Below, piece after piece: positions 18,507-26,405 of a stretch of 64,000 nucleotides of DNA. The DNA lies in NCBI GenBank assembly GCA_008671135.1, contig RQAP01000048.1, positions 30,169 through 94,168 on the forward strand, in the 5' to 3' direction. Under the pieces are notes generated by a model. The model saw only the letters and a program-made list of their open reading frames with translations, did no database searches and was not told the DNA's origin. Every line of letters starts with the position of its first letter. Within the stretch, counting starts at the first letter, position 1. Position numbers and translations under genes: made by a program. This DNA is from Collinsella aerofaciens. Lineage in GTDB: Bacteria > Actinomycetota > Coriobacteriia > Coriobacteriales > Coriobacteriaceae.

Positions 18507-20151
18507 ACTGCACCGCCGCTTGTTGACCGTCATGATGGTGGCCATGACGACTATCCTCGCTTTTGCAGCGTCGCCCGAGACGGCCCGTGCTGCCGATGCC
18601 GGAGCCATCACGATTGGCGGCGACGTCGCGACGCAATACGATGCATACCAGCTCTTTTCGGCAACTGTTACCGATAAAGCCGGCTCCGATCAAAAGGTCG
18701 CGACGGACTTGGCGTGGGCGAGCGATGCAGCTCGTCAGGCTGTCCTTCCCGTTCTTTATGATGCGGAGTTTGATAGCTCGGCATCGACGGCGCAAGAGGC
18801 TGCCGAGTGGCTGAATGCCGACGGACATATGTCGACCGCTCTGGCGGCAAGGCTCGCCTGTGCGATTTGCAATGCAGGTGCCGCTTCTGTTCCCCTCAAC
18901 GCGGGCACGACGGCCGAGCTGCCCTGCGGCTACTGGCTCATCGTCGCCGACGACGACGCCATCGACCAGGGCGAGGCCGGCACCGCGCCGATCATGGCCC
19001 TGGTGGGCGGCGGCGCCGTCACCGTCAAGCCCAAGGCCGCGACCCCCAAGGTCGCCAAGCATGTGCTGGAGGACAGCACCGCCGCCTGGCAGAAGGCCGC
19101 CGACGCCACGGTCGCCGACGACCTGTACTGGCGCCTCTCGGCCACGGTCCCGGCGGGTCTTACCGCCTACGACACCTATACGGTGTGGTTCGTCGACACC
19201 ATGAGCGCGGGGCTCGACCCCTCCAAGGTGGCCGCGAGCATGCGCGTGTACGTGGCGGCGGGCGCAGACGGCGGCTTCGACGCCGTCTCGGCCGGCAAGG
19301 ACGGCCGCGTCGGCACCGAGCCCACTAAGGGCTGGACCGACATCACGGCCCAGTGCGCCACCAAGGTAGCGGCCGACGGCAAGACCTTCACCGTGCGCAC
19401 CGGCGACCTCATCGCCGCGCTCGGCGGGGCCGATGCCTTCACCGCGGGCGCCCGCGTGGTCGCCGTGTACAATGCGCCGCTCAACAGCGCATGCAACCAC
19501 GGCATCGCGAAGGGCAACCCCAACGAGGTCTACCTGCGCTACCCGCGCTCTCCCTTTGCCGACCAGTCCGGCGACGCCGGCTTCACCCGCACGCCGAGCG
19601 ATGACGCGTGCGCCTACACCTGGGGACTCGGTCTGATCAAGCGCTCAAGCTCGGACGATAAGCCGCTCGCGGGTGCCAAACTGCGCATCATCGACGACCG
19701 CGGTCGCATCCTAACGACTGACGGCTCGTGGTCGACGGATGCCGACGCGTGCATCACCACGGACGCGGATGGCCATGTGGAATTGAGCGGTGTGGACGCG
19801 GGTGTCTATACCGTCGAGGAAATCGCGGCACCCAAGGGCTACACCGCCTTTGAGGGCAAGCGTACGGTGACGGTTACGGCTGAGGGTCTGGACGTTAAAC
19901 AAGTGGCGACCGCGAAGCCCAAGGTGACCGTATCGGTCGAAAGCCCTCTGCGGGTTGATACCGCCGATGCCAGGACGGGTTCGATTGAGCTGTCGGTGCT
20001 CAACACCCCAAGCAAAGAAGCAGGTCGAGGCTTTATGCCCTCGACGGGAGATAGAACGTTGGTACTGGTGGCGGTTTTGGCTGCCATCGGAGTGGCGGCT
20101 ATTGTTGTCGCGCTCGTCATCAAGCGGGGAGGAGGTCGCCGTGAAATATAA
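18499..20151 (+). CDS. Sortase-anchored pilin backbone-like protein
   Basis: 550 aa from GTG 18499 (ATG 18490 is possible). GTG overlaps the upstream stop within GGTCGCCGTGA; the same word carries the start of the short frame at 20141. Signal peptide LLTVMMVAMTTILAFAAS..ARA-AD. Two isopeptide-type pilin domains follow: ATPKVAKHVLED starts the first, and a SpaA-like domain (LIKRSSSDDKPLAGAKLRI and VEEIAAPKGYTAFEG) the second. The tail is MPSTG (513-517), a hydrophobic helix and KRGGGRREI. Residues ~130-330 are encoded by markedly GC-richer DNA than the start and end, which could reflect recombination among pilin genes. Function as fimbrial shaft or minor pilin is inferred. Confidence 0.88.
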   Translation: MSKLHRRLLTVMMVAMTTILAFAASPETARAADAGAITIGGDVATQYDAYQLFSATVTDKAGSDQKVATDLAWASDAARQAVLPVLYDAEFDSSASTAQEAAEWLNADGHMSTALAARLACAICNAGAASVPLNAGTTAELPCGYWLIVADDDAIDQGEAGTAPIMALVGGGAVTVKPKAATPKVAKHVLEDSTAAWQKAADATVADDLYWRLSATVPAGLTAYDTYTVWFVDTMSAGLDPSKVAASMRVYVAAGADGGFDAVSAGKDGRVGTEPTKGWTDITAQCATKVAADGKTFTVRTGDLIAALGGADAFTAGARVVAVYNAPLNSACNHGIAKGNPNEVYLRYPRSPFADQSGDAGFTRTPSDDACAYTWGLGLIKRSSSDDKPLAGAKLRIIDDRGRILTTDGSWSTDADACITTDADGHVELSGVDAGVYTVEEIAAPKGYTAFEGKRTVTVTAEGLDVKQVATAKPKVTVSVESPLRVDTADARTGSIELSVLNTPSKEAGRGFMPSTGDRTLVLVAVLAAIGVAAIVVALVIKRGGGRREI

Positions 20152-20194
20152 TTGCCCTTCTTGCTCAATGGCGTACTGCCTCCGTAGCGAGTGA
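20141..20194 (+). CDS. Possible 17-residue CxxC peptide or relic start
   Basis: GTG 20141 lies behind a strong GGGAGGAGG and overlaps the pilin stop. The product MKYNCPSCSMAYCLRSE has a zinc-ribbon-like CPSC. The junction word GGTCGCCGTGA is the same as at the start of the upstream pilin gene. It may be a real microprotein or the leftover start of a longer gene lost by deletion; neither can be proven here. Confidence 0.3.
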   Translation: MKYNCPSCSMAYCLRSE

Positions 20195-20258
20195 CGCACA
20201 GGCCTACCGACCTGATGATCATTGGTTTTGAAAAAGTTACTAGAGAACCCTCCAAGAA

Positions 20259-20297
20259 AAGCGGGGCACCCGGTCGACATGACCGAGTGCCCCGCTT
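20259..20297 (+). terminator. Terminator of the pilin pair
   Basis: Stem AAGCGGGGCAC..CGGTC / GACCG..GTGCCCCGCTT with a 5-nt loop, then CGTTTGTT. The tail is T-rich but interrupted. Confidence 0.75.
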
Positions 20298-20302
20298 CGT
20301 TT

Positions 20303-20334
20303 GTTGGTGCAAAGTAACCTGGCACCTTTGTGGT
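20303..20334. repeat. GGGGACAGG-family repeat, inverted
   Basis: Reads GGTGCAAAGTAACCTGGC then ACCTTTGTGGTGG. Its reverse complement parallels the repeat at 14416-14445 (ACAGGTTACTTTGCACC). Confidence 0.6.
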
Positions 20335-20343
20335 GGTTGGTGG

Positions 20344-21489
20344 CTAAGCGGTGGGGAGTCCTGGCATGTTAGCCGGCTGCTGCGGCTTGAGGTGGGCGTT
20401 GCGCCAGATGATCTGGATAACGTAGCCGAGCATAAAGACAAAGGCTACGCCGCTGATGAAGTCACCTACGAGGGGAAGCCCCGTGAGGGCGCCTGCGATT
20501 ACGCCACCAACGGCTGCCATGGCGTAGCGGTTCTGGCTGTGTCCGACCATGCGGGCAATCGCGCACCCCGCAAAGGCACTCGACACCAACGCGATGCCGA
20601 TAACACCGCACAAGAGGGCTCCGGCAAGCGACAGGCCGGCGATAGAGATAATCAGCAGTAGGACGGCGGGGACGATAGCAATCGTGCTCAGAAGACCGCT
20701 CACCCACAGGGGCATGGGGCGCTGGTGGAGCATGCCGGCGGCGCTGGCGGTCGCGCGCGGAAAGACGAGCTCGAGCAGCAGAGCGACAAAGCAGGTCGAG
20801 AGTGCCGCGGCGACGATACCGCCGATGACATCGTTAACGGTGGAAGTATCCTCGTTCTCGGTGCGGTCGATCTTGAGCGCGCCTACCTCGGCGCCTGCGG
20901 CACGCTCGGGGTCCTCGGAGACGTGCGCGTTCACGGTGCCGGAGATGTGGGCGTTCTTGCCCAGGATGAGCTTGTCGGCCCAAACCTCGACATCGCCCTC
21001 GACGGTGCCATCGATGGTCACCGTATCGCCCGCAAGCGCTGCCGACTTGGTGGAGCCGCGTAGGGCAACCGTCTCGCCTATCGCATAGAAACAGTTGGCG
21101 GTGCTGTCGGAATTGAGCACAACGTGCTGACCGACGACCGTGACGCTGCCATCAACCGTGGTCTTGGCGATATCGATAGTGCGTGCCGCCAAGCGGATGG
21201 CGCCGCCCACCGTGCAGTCGCGGATGGAGAGGCTCTCGCCTGCCGCAATTATGTCGCGGTCGATGGAGGCGTCGTCCAAGTTGAGGGCCTGACCGGCCCA
21301 GTACAGGTCGCCCTCGACGCCGGACGGATTAGAGTCGTTGTCGGTTGCAAGTACGTTGCCCGCCGTGTCCGTGCCGGCAAATGACGCCGTGGGAAGAGCG
21401 GTGAGCGCGAGCGCGATGAGCGCGAATGCCATAAGCAGGCAGCGACGCATCTTGTGTGACGGCGCCGCCGCGGTTTGATTGAAAGCCAT
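20344..21489 (-). CDS. Bactofilin-like polymer-forming protein with membrane C-terminus
   Basis: 381 aa. Signal or anchor segment at ~15-37 (LLMAFALIALALTALPTASFA). Residues ~60-185 form a beta-helix-like run of short repeats (LDDASIDRDIIAAGESL, CTVGGAIRL, TTVDGSVTVVG, GTVEGDVEVWA), the pattern of polymer-forming/bactofilin-type domains. Four or five hydrophobic segments fill residues ~225-365. This suggests an extracytoplasmic beta-helix domain on an integral membrane base. The start codon follows AAAAGGATC. Function unknown; related proteins are often annotated only as polymer-forming cytoskeletal proteins. Confidence 0.75.
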   Translation of the reverse strand: MAFNQTAAAPSHKMRRCLLMAFALIALALTALPTASFAGTDTAGNVLATDNDSNPSGVEGDLYWAGQALNLDDASIDRDIIAAGESLSIRDCTVGGAIRLAARTIDIAKTTVDGSVTVVGQHVVLNSDSTANCFYAIGETVALRGSTKSAALAGDTVTIDGTVEGDVEVWADKLILGKNAHISGTVNAHVSEDPERAAGAEVGALKIDRTENEDTSTVNDVIGGIVAAALSTCFVALLLELVFPRATASAAGMLHQRPMPLWVSGLLSTIAIVPAVLLLIISIAGLSLAGALLCGVIGIALVSSAFAGCAIARMVGHSQNRYAMAAVGGVIAGALTGLPLVGDFISGVAFVFMLGYVIQIIWRNAHLKPQQPANMPGLPTA

Positions 21490-21596
21490 GGTTGATCCTT
21501 TTGTTAGGTGTTTGGCATATACCTAACAGGGTACCCAACGCGCGGGCGCTCTAAAAGAGCCTCTCGGTTGCATTTCGAAGGGTCGTGCCGCGCCAC

Positions 21597-22286
21597 CTAC
21601 TTTTTGCGGTGCAAAAAGCGTGCGATGTCGTCCTCGGTGGGGCTTTTGATATCAAAGCGTAGCGATAGCCAGCGCAGCCCCATGGTCACCACGACGCAAA
21701 CGACCAGTGCGACGACATTGCTGACCAAGCCGCTCATGACAAGGCAAACATAGCTTGCCGATCCGGCGATAGCCGCGATGGCATAGAAGTTGGTGCGCTG
21801 GAAAATACCCGGCACCACACCCATAAAACCATCTCGCAGCATGCCGCCGCCCACCGCGGTGAAAAAGCCCATCATGATGCACACCGCCGGCGCAAAGCCG
21901 TAGACCAGCGCCTTGTCTGCTCCAGTGGCGGCGTAGATGCCGACCGAGATGATGTCGAGCAGGGGAATGAGTTTTTCGGGTTTGTCGACGATTGCCGGGA
22001 AAATATAGATGATGGCCGCCGTGGCAATGGAAAGCGGGAGTGCCATCGGCTGGTTGAGGATGTAGACGTTGCCCACCTGCAGCGTCATGTCGCGCAAGAG
22101 ACCGCCGCCCAGACCGCAGACCACCGCGAGCGCGACCGCGCCCACCAGGTCAAGCTTGTGCTCGCGCGCGACCAACACGCCCGAGATTGAAGCCGCGACG
22201 ACGGCGAACATTTCGAGCCAAAACGGGATGGCGACCATGGCATCCGTGGCGTGTGAGGTAACGGTCATAGTGGCGACGACGGGCAA
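21597..22286 (-). CDS. TRIC-like / UPF0126 membrane protein
   Basis: 229 aa with about seven hydrophobic segments. The repeated Gly-rich motifs GLGGGLLRDM and AVGGGMLRDG, one in each half, are hallmark repeats of the UPF0126 (YvgT/TRIC) family. Bacterial TRIC homologues form trimeric cation channels. The start is taken as TTG 22286 because AAAGGA lies 7 bp upstream; ATG at 22268 lacks a ribosome-binding site. No partner gene nearby. Confidence 0.88.
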   Translation of the reverse strand: MPVVATMTVTSHATDAMVAIPFWLEMFAVVAASISGVLVAREHKLDLVGAVALAVVCGLGGGLLRDMTLQVGNVYILNQPMALPLSIATAAIIYIFPAIVDKPEKLIPLLDIISVGIYAATGADKALVYGFAPAVCIMMGFFTAVGGGMLRDGFMGVVPGIFQRTNFYAIAAIAGSASYVCLVMSGLVSNVVALVVCVVVTMGLRWLSLRFDIKSPTEDDIARFLHRKK

Positions 22287-22417
22287 GATGGGGTCCTTTG
22301 GGTTGCTGGTTTAGACAATGCCCGTACATAGTACATGGTTGGCGGGCCTGGCGACCCTATTGCTCGGTAAACGGTTGGCAGCGGATGCTGACATGGCATT
22401 GCTGGAATGCCAGGGAT

Positions 22418-22498
22418 CCAAAACATGTACGTCACCCTCCAAAAACAGCATTTTTCGACATCTTTGGAGGCGGACGTACATGTTTGGATTGAGCTCAC
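22418..22498 (+). repeat. Left inverted repeat of the nuclease unit
   Basis: 81 bp, itself a hairpin: CATGTACGTC-CCCTCC on the left pairs with GGAGG-GACGTACATG on the right, around CATTTTTCGACATC. It ends in GGATTGAGCTCAC. Confidence 0.9.
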
Positions 22499-22590
22499 AG
22501 CATGAGTGAGTTGATTTACTCACATCCGGTATATTTCCCCACTTCAACGGACATAAGAGTTGGATACCGGCTCAGAGCGAGAGGCCCTCA

Positions 22591-23598
22591 ATGGATACCC
22601 CTGTTCTCATTTCGCATAAAACCGCATGGCTTGTCCATCATGCACCCCAGAATTTGGTTCAGTCTCTTGCGCGGCACGACTACCAGATAGGCGCACAAGG
22701 CATCTCCACCCAGCAACGTGTTGCGCGCATACGACAGGCTCTTACCGACTGCGGCATTCCGTCCGATATGCTTAAGACTATCGATATCGCGGTTGTATTC
22801 GAATTCGAGCGAATTCGTACCAAAGGCGTCGTTTGTCACATTCTTGGACAAAATCTTCCCTACGAGCATATTAACGAGTTGACGCCCGGAATCTTCATCA
22901 CCGACGAAGCCTTCACCTTTGTGCTCGCTGCCGGGTGGATGGATAGGATCGAATATCTCGAATATGGCTATGAAGTTTGCGGCGATTATCGCATGAGGCT
23001 CAATCCCGCCGACCCTTATACCGGGCAACCAGCCACTACCTCCAAGGATGAAATAACCAAACTGCTCGATCGGCACCCCGGCAAACCCGGTGCCACACGT
23101 GCACGGCTCGCGCTCAGGCACATCTACGATCACTCGGCCTCGCCTATGGAGACCGCTTCGGCAATCGCCCTCTCGCTCCCAACAAGCGAAGGCGGCGTTG
23201 GCATCCGAGGTATCGAACTCAACAAACCGCTCGAGATCCCTCAACGTCTCTGGCATTGCGCCAAAGCTCGAACACTCAAAATCGATGCGCTCGTGACCTA
23301 TAAGCGCAGGGCGCTCGGTATCGAATATAAGGGCGGTTTTCACGATGAGCTCGAGCGCAAGGGAGCAGATGCGGAGCGAGAGTCCGTTCTCTCCCAAATG
23401 GGATATCGAATCGTTACGCTCACTTCGGCTCAGTTCAGTAGTCAGCTCGCCTTTCACCGCGCCATGAACAACATTCGCGAAGCACTCGGCATGCCTCGCT
23501 GTACCGACACCGGGTACCAGAGAAAACAAAACGAACTACGCAAGGCACTTATCCGCAACTGGAAAAGCATACGAGACGAGGAGGCACCTTCCGAATAG
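22591..23598 (+). CDS. Stand-alone VSR/DUF559-like endonuclease (AbiEi-like architecture)
   Basis: 335 aa. The C-terminal third fits a VSR/DUF559-type PD-(D/E)xK fold: KIDALV (Asp232), GIEYKGGFH (Glu245, Lys247, His251), then D260..R263 and LSQMGYRIVTLTSAQF. Residues ~40-200 have a helical N-terminal part and the motif SASPMETASAIAL. The overall layout resembles single-gene relatives of AbiEi-type proteins with a DUF559 tail. ATG 22591 follows GAGAGG. Codon use is less GC-biased than in neighbouring genes, compatible with transfer. Catalytic residues appear intact. Whether it is a phage-defence enzyme, toxin-antitoxin relative or selfish element is not determined. Confidence 0.7.
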   Translation: MDTPVLISHKTAWLVHHAPQNLVQSLARHDYQIGAQGISTQQRVARIRQALTDCGIPSDMLKTIDIAVVFEFERIRTKGVVCHILGQNLPYEHINELTPGIFITDEAFTFVLAAGWMDRIEYLEYGYEVCGDYRMRLNPADPYTGQPATTSKDEITKLLDRHPGKPGATRARLALRHIYDHSASPMETASAIALSLPTSEGGVGIRGIELNKPLEIPQRLWHCAKARTLKIDALVTYKRRALGIEYKGGFHDELERKGADAERESVLSQMGYRIVTLTSAQFSSQLAFHRAMNNIREALGMPRCTDTGYQRKQNELRKALIRNWKSIRDEEAPSE

Positions 23599-23608
23599 TG
23601 CCGCTCCC

Positions 23609-23688
23609 GTGAGCTCAATCCAAACGTGTACGTCAGCCTCCAAAGATGTCGAAAAATGTCGGTTTTGGAGGGTGACGTACATGTTTGG
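23609..23688 (-). repeat. Right inverted repeat of the nuclease unit
   Basis: 80 bp, reverse complement of 22418-22498 with five mismatches and one missing A. It starts 10 bp after the nuclease stop and could also act as a terminator-like hairpin. Confidence 0.9.
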
Positions 23689-23720
23689 GGAAGCGTGGGA
23701 TCGAGACGTATTTCGATAAC

Positions 23721-23747
23721 AAAAAAGCTCCCATTCTTGGGAGCTTT
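23721..23747 (-). terminator. Terminator of tRNA-Ser (CGA)
   Basis: On the minus strand a stem AAAGCTCCC/GGGAGCTTT is followed by TTTTTG, just past the tRNA 3' end. Confidence 0.85.
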
Positions 23748-23758
23748 CTCAACCAAAA

Positions 23759-23849
23759 TGGCGGAGGAGGAGGGATTCGAACCCTCGTGACCTTATACAG
23801 GCCAAACGGTTTTCGAGACCGCCGCATTCAACCACTCTGCCACCCCTCC
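23759..23849 (-). tRNA. tRNA-Ser (CGA)
   Basis: 91 nt with encoded CCA and the long variable arm of class II tRNAs. Acceptor GGAGGGG/CTCCTCC, anticodon loop CTCGAAA giving CGA, T loop GTTCGAATC, discriminator G. Confidence 0.96.
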
Positions 23850-23864
23850 GCGTGGGGTAAAAAC

Positions 23865-23888
23865 AAAGCAGGCTCGAAGGCCTGCTTT
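23865..23888 (-). terminator. Terminator between the two tRNA-Ser genes
   Basis: A 9-bp stem AAAGCAGGC/GCCTGCTTT, then TTTGTTTTT on the minus strand. Confidence 0.85.
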
Positions 23889-23897
23889 GGAATTAAC

Positions 23898-23988
23898 TGG
23901 CGGAGAGTCAGGGATTTGAACCCTGGAGACGCTTTTGACGCCTACACGATTTCCAATCGTGCTCCTTCGGCCACTCGGACAACTCTCC
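23898..23988 (-). tRNA. tRNA-Ser (GGA)
   Basis: 91 nt with CCA and a long variable arm. Acceptor GGAGAGT/ACTCTCC, anticodon loop TTGGAAA giving GGA, discriminator G. Confidence 0.96.
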
Positions 23989-24004
23989 GTTAAATGCGAA
24001 AGTC

Positions 24005-24032
24005 AGTATACACGAGGAATCGCAAAGTGCAA
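24005..24032 (-). promoter_or_regulatory. Promoter of tRNA-Ser (GGA)
   Basis: On the minus strand TTGCAC (24027-24032), a 16-bp spacer and TATACT (24005-24010) point to a start ~10 bases before the tRNA 5' end. Confidence 0.7.
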
Positions 24033-24437
24033 ACAGAAAAGTTGGCATTTTTTAAAACGCTTGGCCGCGTTTGGCGTTGCAGCGGGGTTTGAGATGCCAA
24101 AAAACGGCTTCCGACCAGCGTAGTTGATCAACTCAATTGTTCAAAAGGGGTATTTATAAGCGATTTGGCAATGAATTTAAAAATCTTTGGGTGGTGCTGT
24201 GGGCCACTGGTATGCATTTTGCGACCACAACCATGCGCCCGTTGACCTGCGACTTGGCTCAGCTTGTCCTCACGGCACCGTATCTTGTCCACAGATCCGT
24301 CAAGCTTTTGGTCAGCATTTGGTTGGAATGCGCATGAAACGTCGTGCGAGTATGGGCATATGTGGAGGTCATGAGGTTGTAGCTGCATATTCTTGCAGCC
24401 TAGGAGGTTGAAAGATATTATTACCAAGTCTTTTCCT
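24033..24437. other. Non-coding stretch upstream of rpsF
   Basis: About 400 bp with no gene I can support. It must contain the promoter of the rpsF operon, but no clear -35/-10 pair stands out. Open frames here lack ribosome-binding sites and typical codon bias. Confidence 0.5.
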
Positions 24438-24466
24438 GCTTCAGGCGCACCTTCACGACCTGAAGC
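24438..24466 (+). promoter_or_regulatory. Candidate S6:S18-type leader hairpin of rpsF operon
   Basis: Perfect 8-bp stem GCTTCAGG/CCTGAAGC with a 13-nt apical region CGCACCTTCACGA, ending 26 bp before rpsF. Many bacteria carry a structured site in the rpsF leader bound by the S6:S18 complex. The position and a C-rich apical loop fit, but I cannot verify the consensus. Confidence 0.4.
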
Positions 24467-24492
24467 CACATTTGCCCAGAGGAGGTGACAAT

Positions 24493-24786
24493 ATGAAGGC
24501 TTATGAACTGCTGTTCTTTGTTGACCCGTCGCTCGACCCCGAGACTCGTCTCGCTGTTATGAAGCGTATCGATACCACGATCGCTGAGGGCGCTGGCAAG
24601 GTCGACTCCGTTGACGAGTGGGGCAAGCGCAAGCTCGCCTACGAGATCAACGACCTCACCGATGGTGACTACACCCTCATCAACTTCCACGCAGATCCTA
24701 CCCAGATCGCCGAGCTTGATCGCGTCCTGCGCATCACCGACGCTGTGGTCCGCCACATGATCGTCCGTCGCGACGACCAGGAGTAA
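24493..24786 (+). CDS. rpsF: 30S ribosomal protein S6
   Basis: 97 aa, normal length. N-terminus MKAYELLFFVDPSL and the KRKLAYEI segment are diagnostic. ATG 24493 follows AGGAGGTGA; an in-frame start seven codons earlier lies within the ribosome-binding site and is rejected. First gene of the rpsF-ssb-rpsR-rplI operon. Confidence 0.97.
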   Translation: MKAYELLFFVDPSLDPETRLAVMKRIDTTIAEGAGKVDSVDEWGKRKLAYEINDLTDGDYTLINFHADPTQIAELDRVLRITDAVVRHMIVRRDDQE

Positions 24787-24834
24787 GACTGTCGTTTTGG
24801 ACTGGGCTTGTGCCCCAAGAGGAAGTAGTGAGTT

Positions 24835-25287
24835 ATGAGCATCAATCGAGTGAACATCACCGGTAACCTCACCCGCGATCCCGAGCTGCGCGCCACCGCC
24901 GGCGGAACCCAGGTTCTGTCCTTTGGCGTTGCCGTGAACGATCGTCGCCGCAACGCGCAGACTGGCGAGTGGGAGGACTATCCCAACTTTGTCGACTGCA
25001 CCATGTTCGGCACCCGCGCCGAGGCCGTGAGCCGTTTCCTGGCAAAGGGAAACAAGGTCGCGATCGAGGGCAAGCTGCGCTACAGCTCTTGGGAGCGCGA
25101 CGGCCAGCGCCGGAGCAAGCTTGAGGTCATCGTCGATGAGATCGAGTTTATGAGCTCCCGTGGTGGCCAGGGTGGCTACGATCAGGGCGGTTACGCCCCC
25201 GCAGCTCCCGCGCCCGCAGCACGTCCTGCCGCGCCGGTGGCTACGCCGCCCGCGGTCGACGTCTACGATGAGGACATCCCGTTCTAA
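24835..25287 (+). CDS. ssb: Single-stranded DNA-binding protein
   Basis: 150 aa. The OB-fold starts NRVNITGNLTRDPELR and contains WEDYPNFVDCTMFGTRAE. A Gly/Ala/Pro-rich linker leads to the acidic tip DEDIPF, which recruits partner proteins. ATG 24835 follows AAGAGGAAG. The position between rpsF and rpsR is conserved in many bacteria. Confidence 0.97.
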   Translation: MSINRVNITGNLTRDPELRATAGGTQVLSFGVAVNDRRRNAQTGEWEDYPNFVDCTMFGTRAEAVSRFLAKGNKVAIEGKLRYSSWERDGQRRSKLEVIVDEIEFMSSRGGQGGYDQGGYAPAAPAPAARPAAPVATPPAVDVYDEDIPF

Positions 25288-25359
25288 GGGTTGTTCACCT
25301 ATTTTTGAGTGAGAGGCGGCTTCGGTTCGCCGAAGTTGCCAAATGAAAGGTATTTTGAC

Positions 25360-25626
25360 ATGGCTAATGATTTTTCTGCACGTCAGCCGCGTCGTAAGTA
25401 CTGCCAGTTCTGCAAGGAGAACACTGAGTTCATCGACTATAAGGACACTCAGCTTCTCCGTAAGTACATGACCGACCGTGGCAAGATCAAGCCCCGTCGC
25501 GTCACTGGCGCTTGCACGCAGCATCAGCATGACATCGCCAACGCCATCAAGCGCGCCCGCGAGATGGCTCTCCTGCCGTACACCGTCCCCGTGGTTTCCT
25601 CTCGTGGCAACCGCGACCGCGGCTAA
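25360..25626 (+). CDS. rpsR: 30S ribosomal protein S18
   Basis: 88 aa. YCQFCKEN plus ACTQHQ supply a CxxC..CxxH set, so this is the zinc-binding (C+) form. ATG 25360 follows GAAAGG; a longer in-frame extension lacks S18 similarity. Pairs with S6 on the platform of the 30S subunit. Confidence 0.96.
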   Translation: MANDFSARQPRRKYCQFCKENTEFIDYKDTQLLRKYMTDRGKIKPRRVTGACTQHQHDIANAIKRAREMALLPYTVPVVSSRGNRDRG

Positions 25627-25641
25627 GAAGGGAGACGCATC

Positions 25642-26181
25642 ATGAAGGTTATTCTTCTCGATGAGATCAAGGGCAAGGGCGGCGAGGGTGACGTCGTAGA
25701 GGTCGCTCAGGGTTACGCTGAGAACTTCCTGTTCCCCAAGAAGCTCGCTGTTGCCGCCACCAAGGGCAACCTCAAGCAGCTTGACGAGCGTCGCAACAAC
25801 ATCGCCAAGCGCGAGGCCGTCCGTCTGGCTACCGCCAACGAGACCAAGGCTGCCTTCGAGGGCAAGACGGTCACCGTTGACGTCAAGGTCGGCGACGAGG
25901 GCATCCTCTTTGGCTCCGTTACCGCCGCTATGGTCGCTGACGCCATCAAGGCTCAGCTCGGTATGGACATCGACCGCAAGCGCGTCGAGCTCGGTAAGCC
26001 CATCAAGGTTGCCGGTGCCCACACCGTTGCCATCTCGCTGTACCGCGAGATCAAGGCCGAGGTTGTCGTTCTCGTCGGCGTTACCGCCGAGGAGCTCGCT
26101 GCCGAGGCTGAGGTCGAGGAGGCCGCTGAGGTCGCCGAGGCCGAGACCGCCGAGGTCGAGACTGAGGCTGCTGCCGAGTAG
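25642..26181 (+). CDS. rplI: 50S ribosomal protein L9
   Basis: 179 aa, about 30 longer than typical. The N-terminal domain MKVILLDEIKGKGGEGDVVEV with GYAENFLFPKKLA is canonical. The extra C-terminus is a low-complexity Ala/Glu/Val repeat (AAEAEVEEAAEVAEAETAEV) that looks like a disordered acidic tail. ATG 25642 follows GGGAG. Last gene of the operon. Confidence 0.96.
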   Translation: MKVILLDEIKGKGGEGDVVEVAQGYAENFLFPKKLAVAATKGNLKQLDERRNNIAKREAVRLATANETKAAFEGKTVTVDVKVGDEGILFGSVTAAMVADAIKAQLGMDIDRKRVELGKPIKVAGAHTVAISLYREIKAEVVVLVGVTAEELAAEAEVEEAAEVAEAETAEVETEAAAE

Positions 26182-26213
26182 CATTTGCTGCAACGCAACA
26201 ATCTTGTTCTAAG

Positions 26214-26250
26214 AAGGGCGCTCTGGGAAACCAGGGCGCCCTTTTGTTTT
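26214..26250 (+). terminator. Terminator of the rpsF-rplI operon
   Basis: Stem AAGGGCGC-CTGG / CCAG-GCGCCCTT with GAAA loop, then TTTTGTTTT. Confidence 0.92.
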
Positions 26251-26405
26251 TTGCGCTGAGTGAGTGTCATGGTGAACGTTGCGTCGAAGTCCTATATACA
26301 GGACCGTTCATCCGTTTGGTTCGGTGATGATTGGCGGCGCGCGGCGCGTTTTGGGACCGTGGCTGATACTATGGATGCTCGCAAGCGATATGAATGAGGA
26401 TGCTC

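Larger units (their letters stand above)
22418..23688. mobile_element. Candidate element: lone nuclease gene between 80-bp inverted repeats
   Basis: The copies at 22418-22498 and 23609-23688 are inverted and ~93% identical (five substitutions, one indel). They enclose one complete gene (22591-23598). The inner ends (GTGAGCTCAAT side) face the gene. No transposase is present and no clear target-site duplication is visible, so mobility is inferred from the boundaries alone. Confidence 0.55.

Noticed and set aside
22418..23688. Classical insertion sequence
   Set aside because: The enclosed protein has no transposase motif (no DDE, HUH or serine recombinase signature); it resembles a VSR-type nuclease instead.
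24128..24469. Minus-strand 113-codon frame before rpsF
   Set aside because: No ribosome-binding site, atypical codon use, and it overlaps the rpsF leader hairpin.
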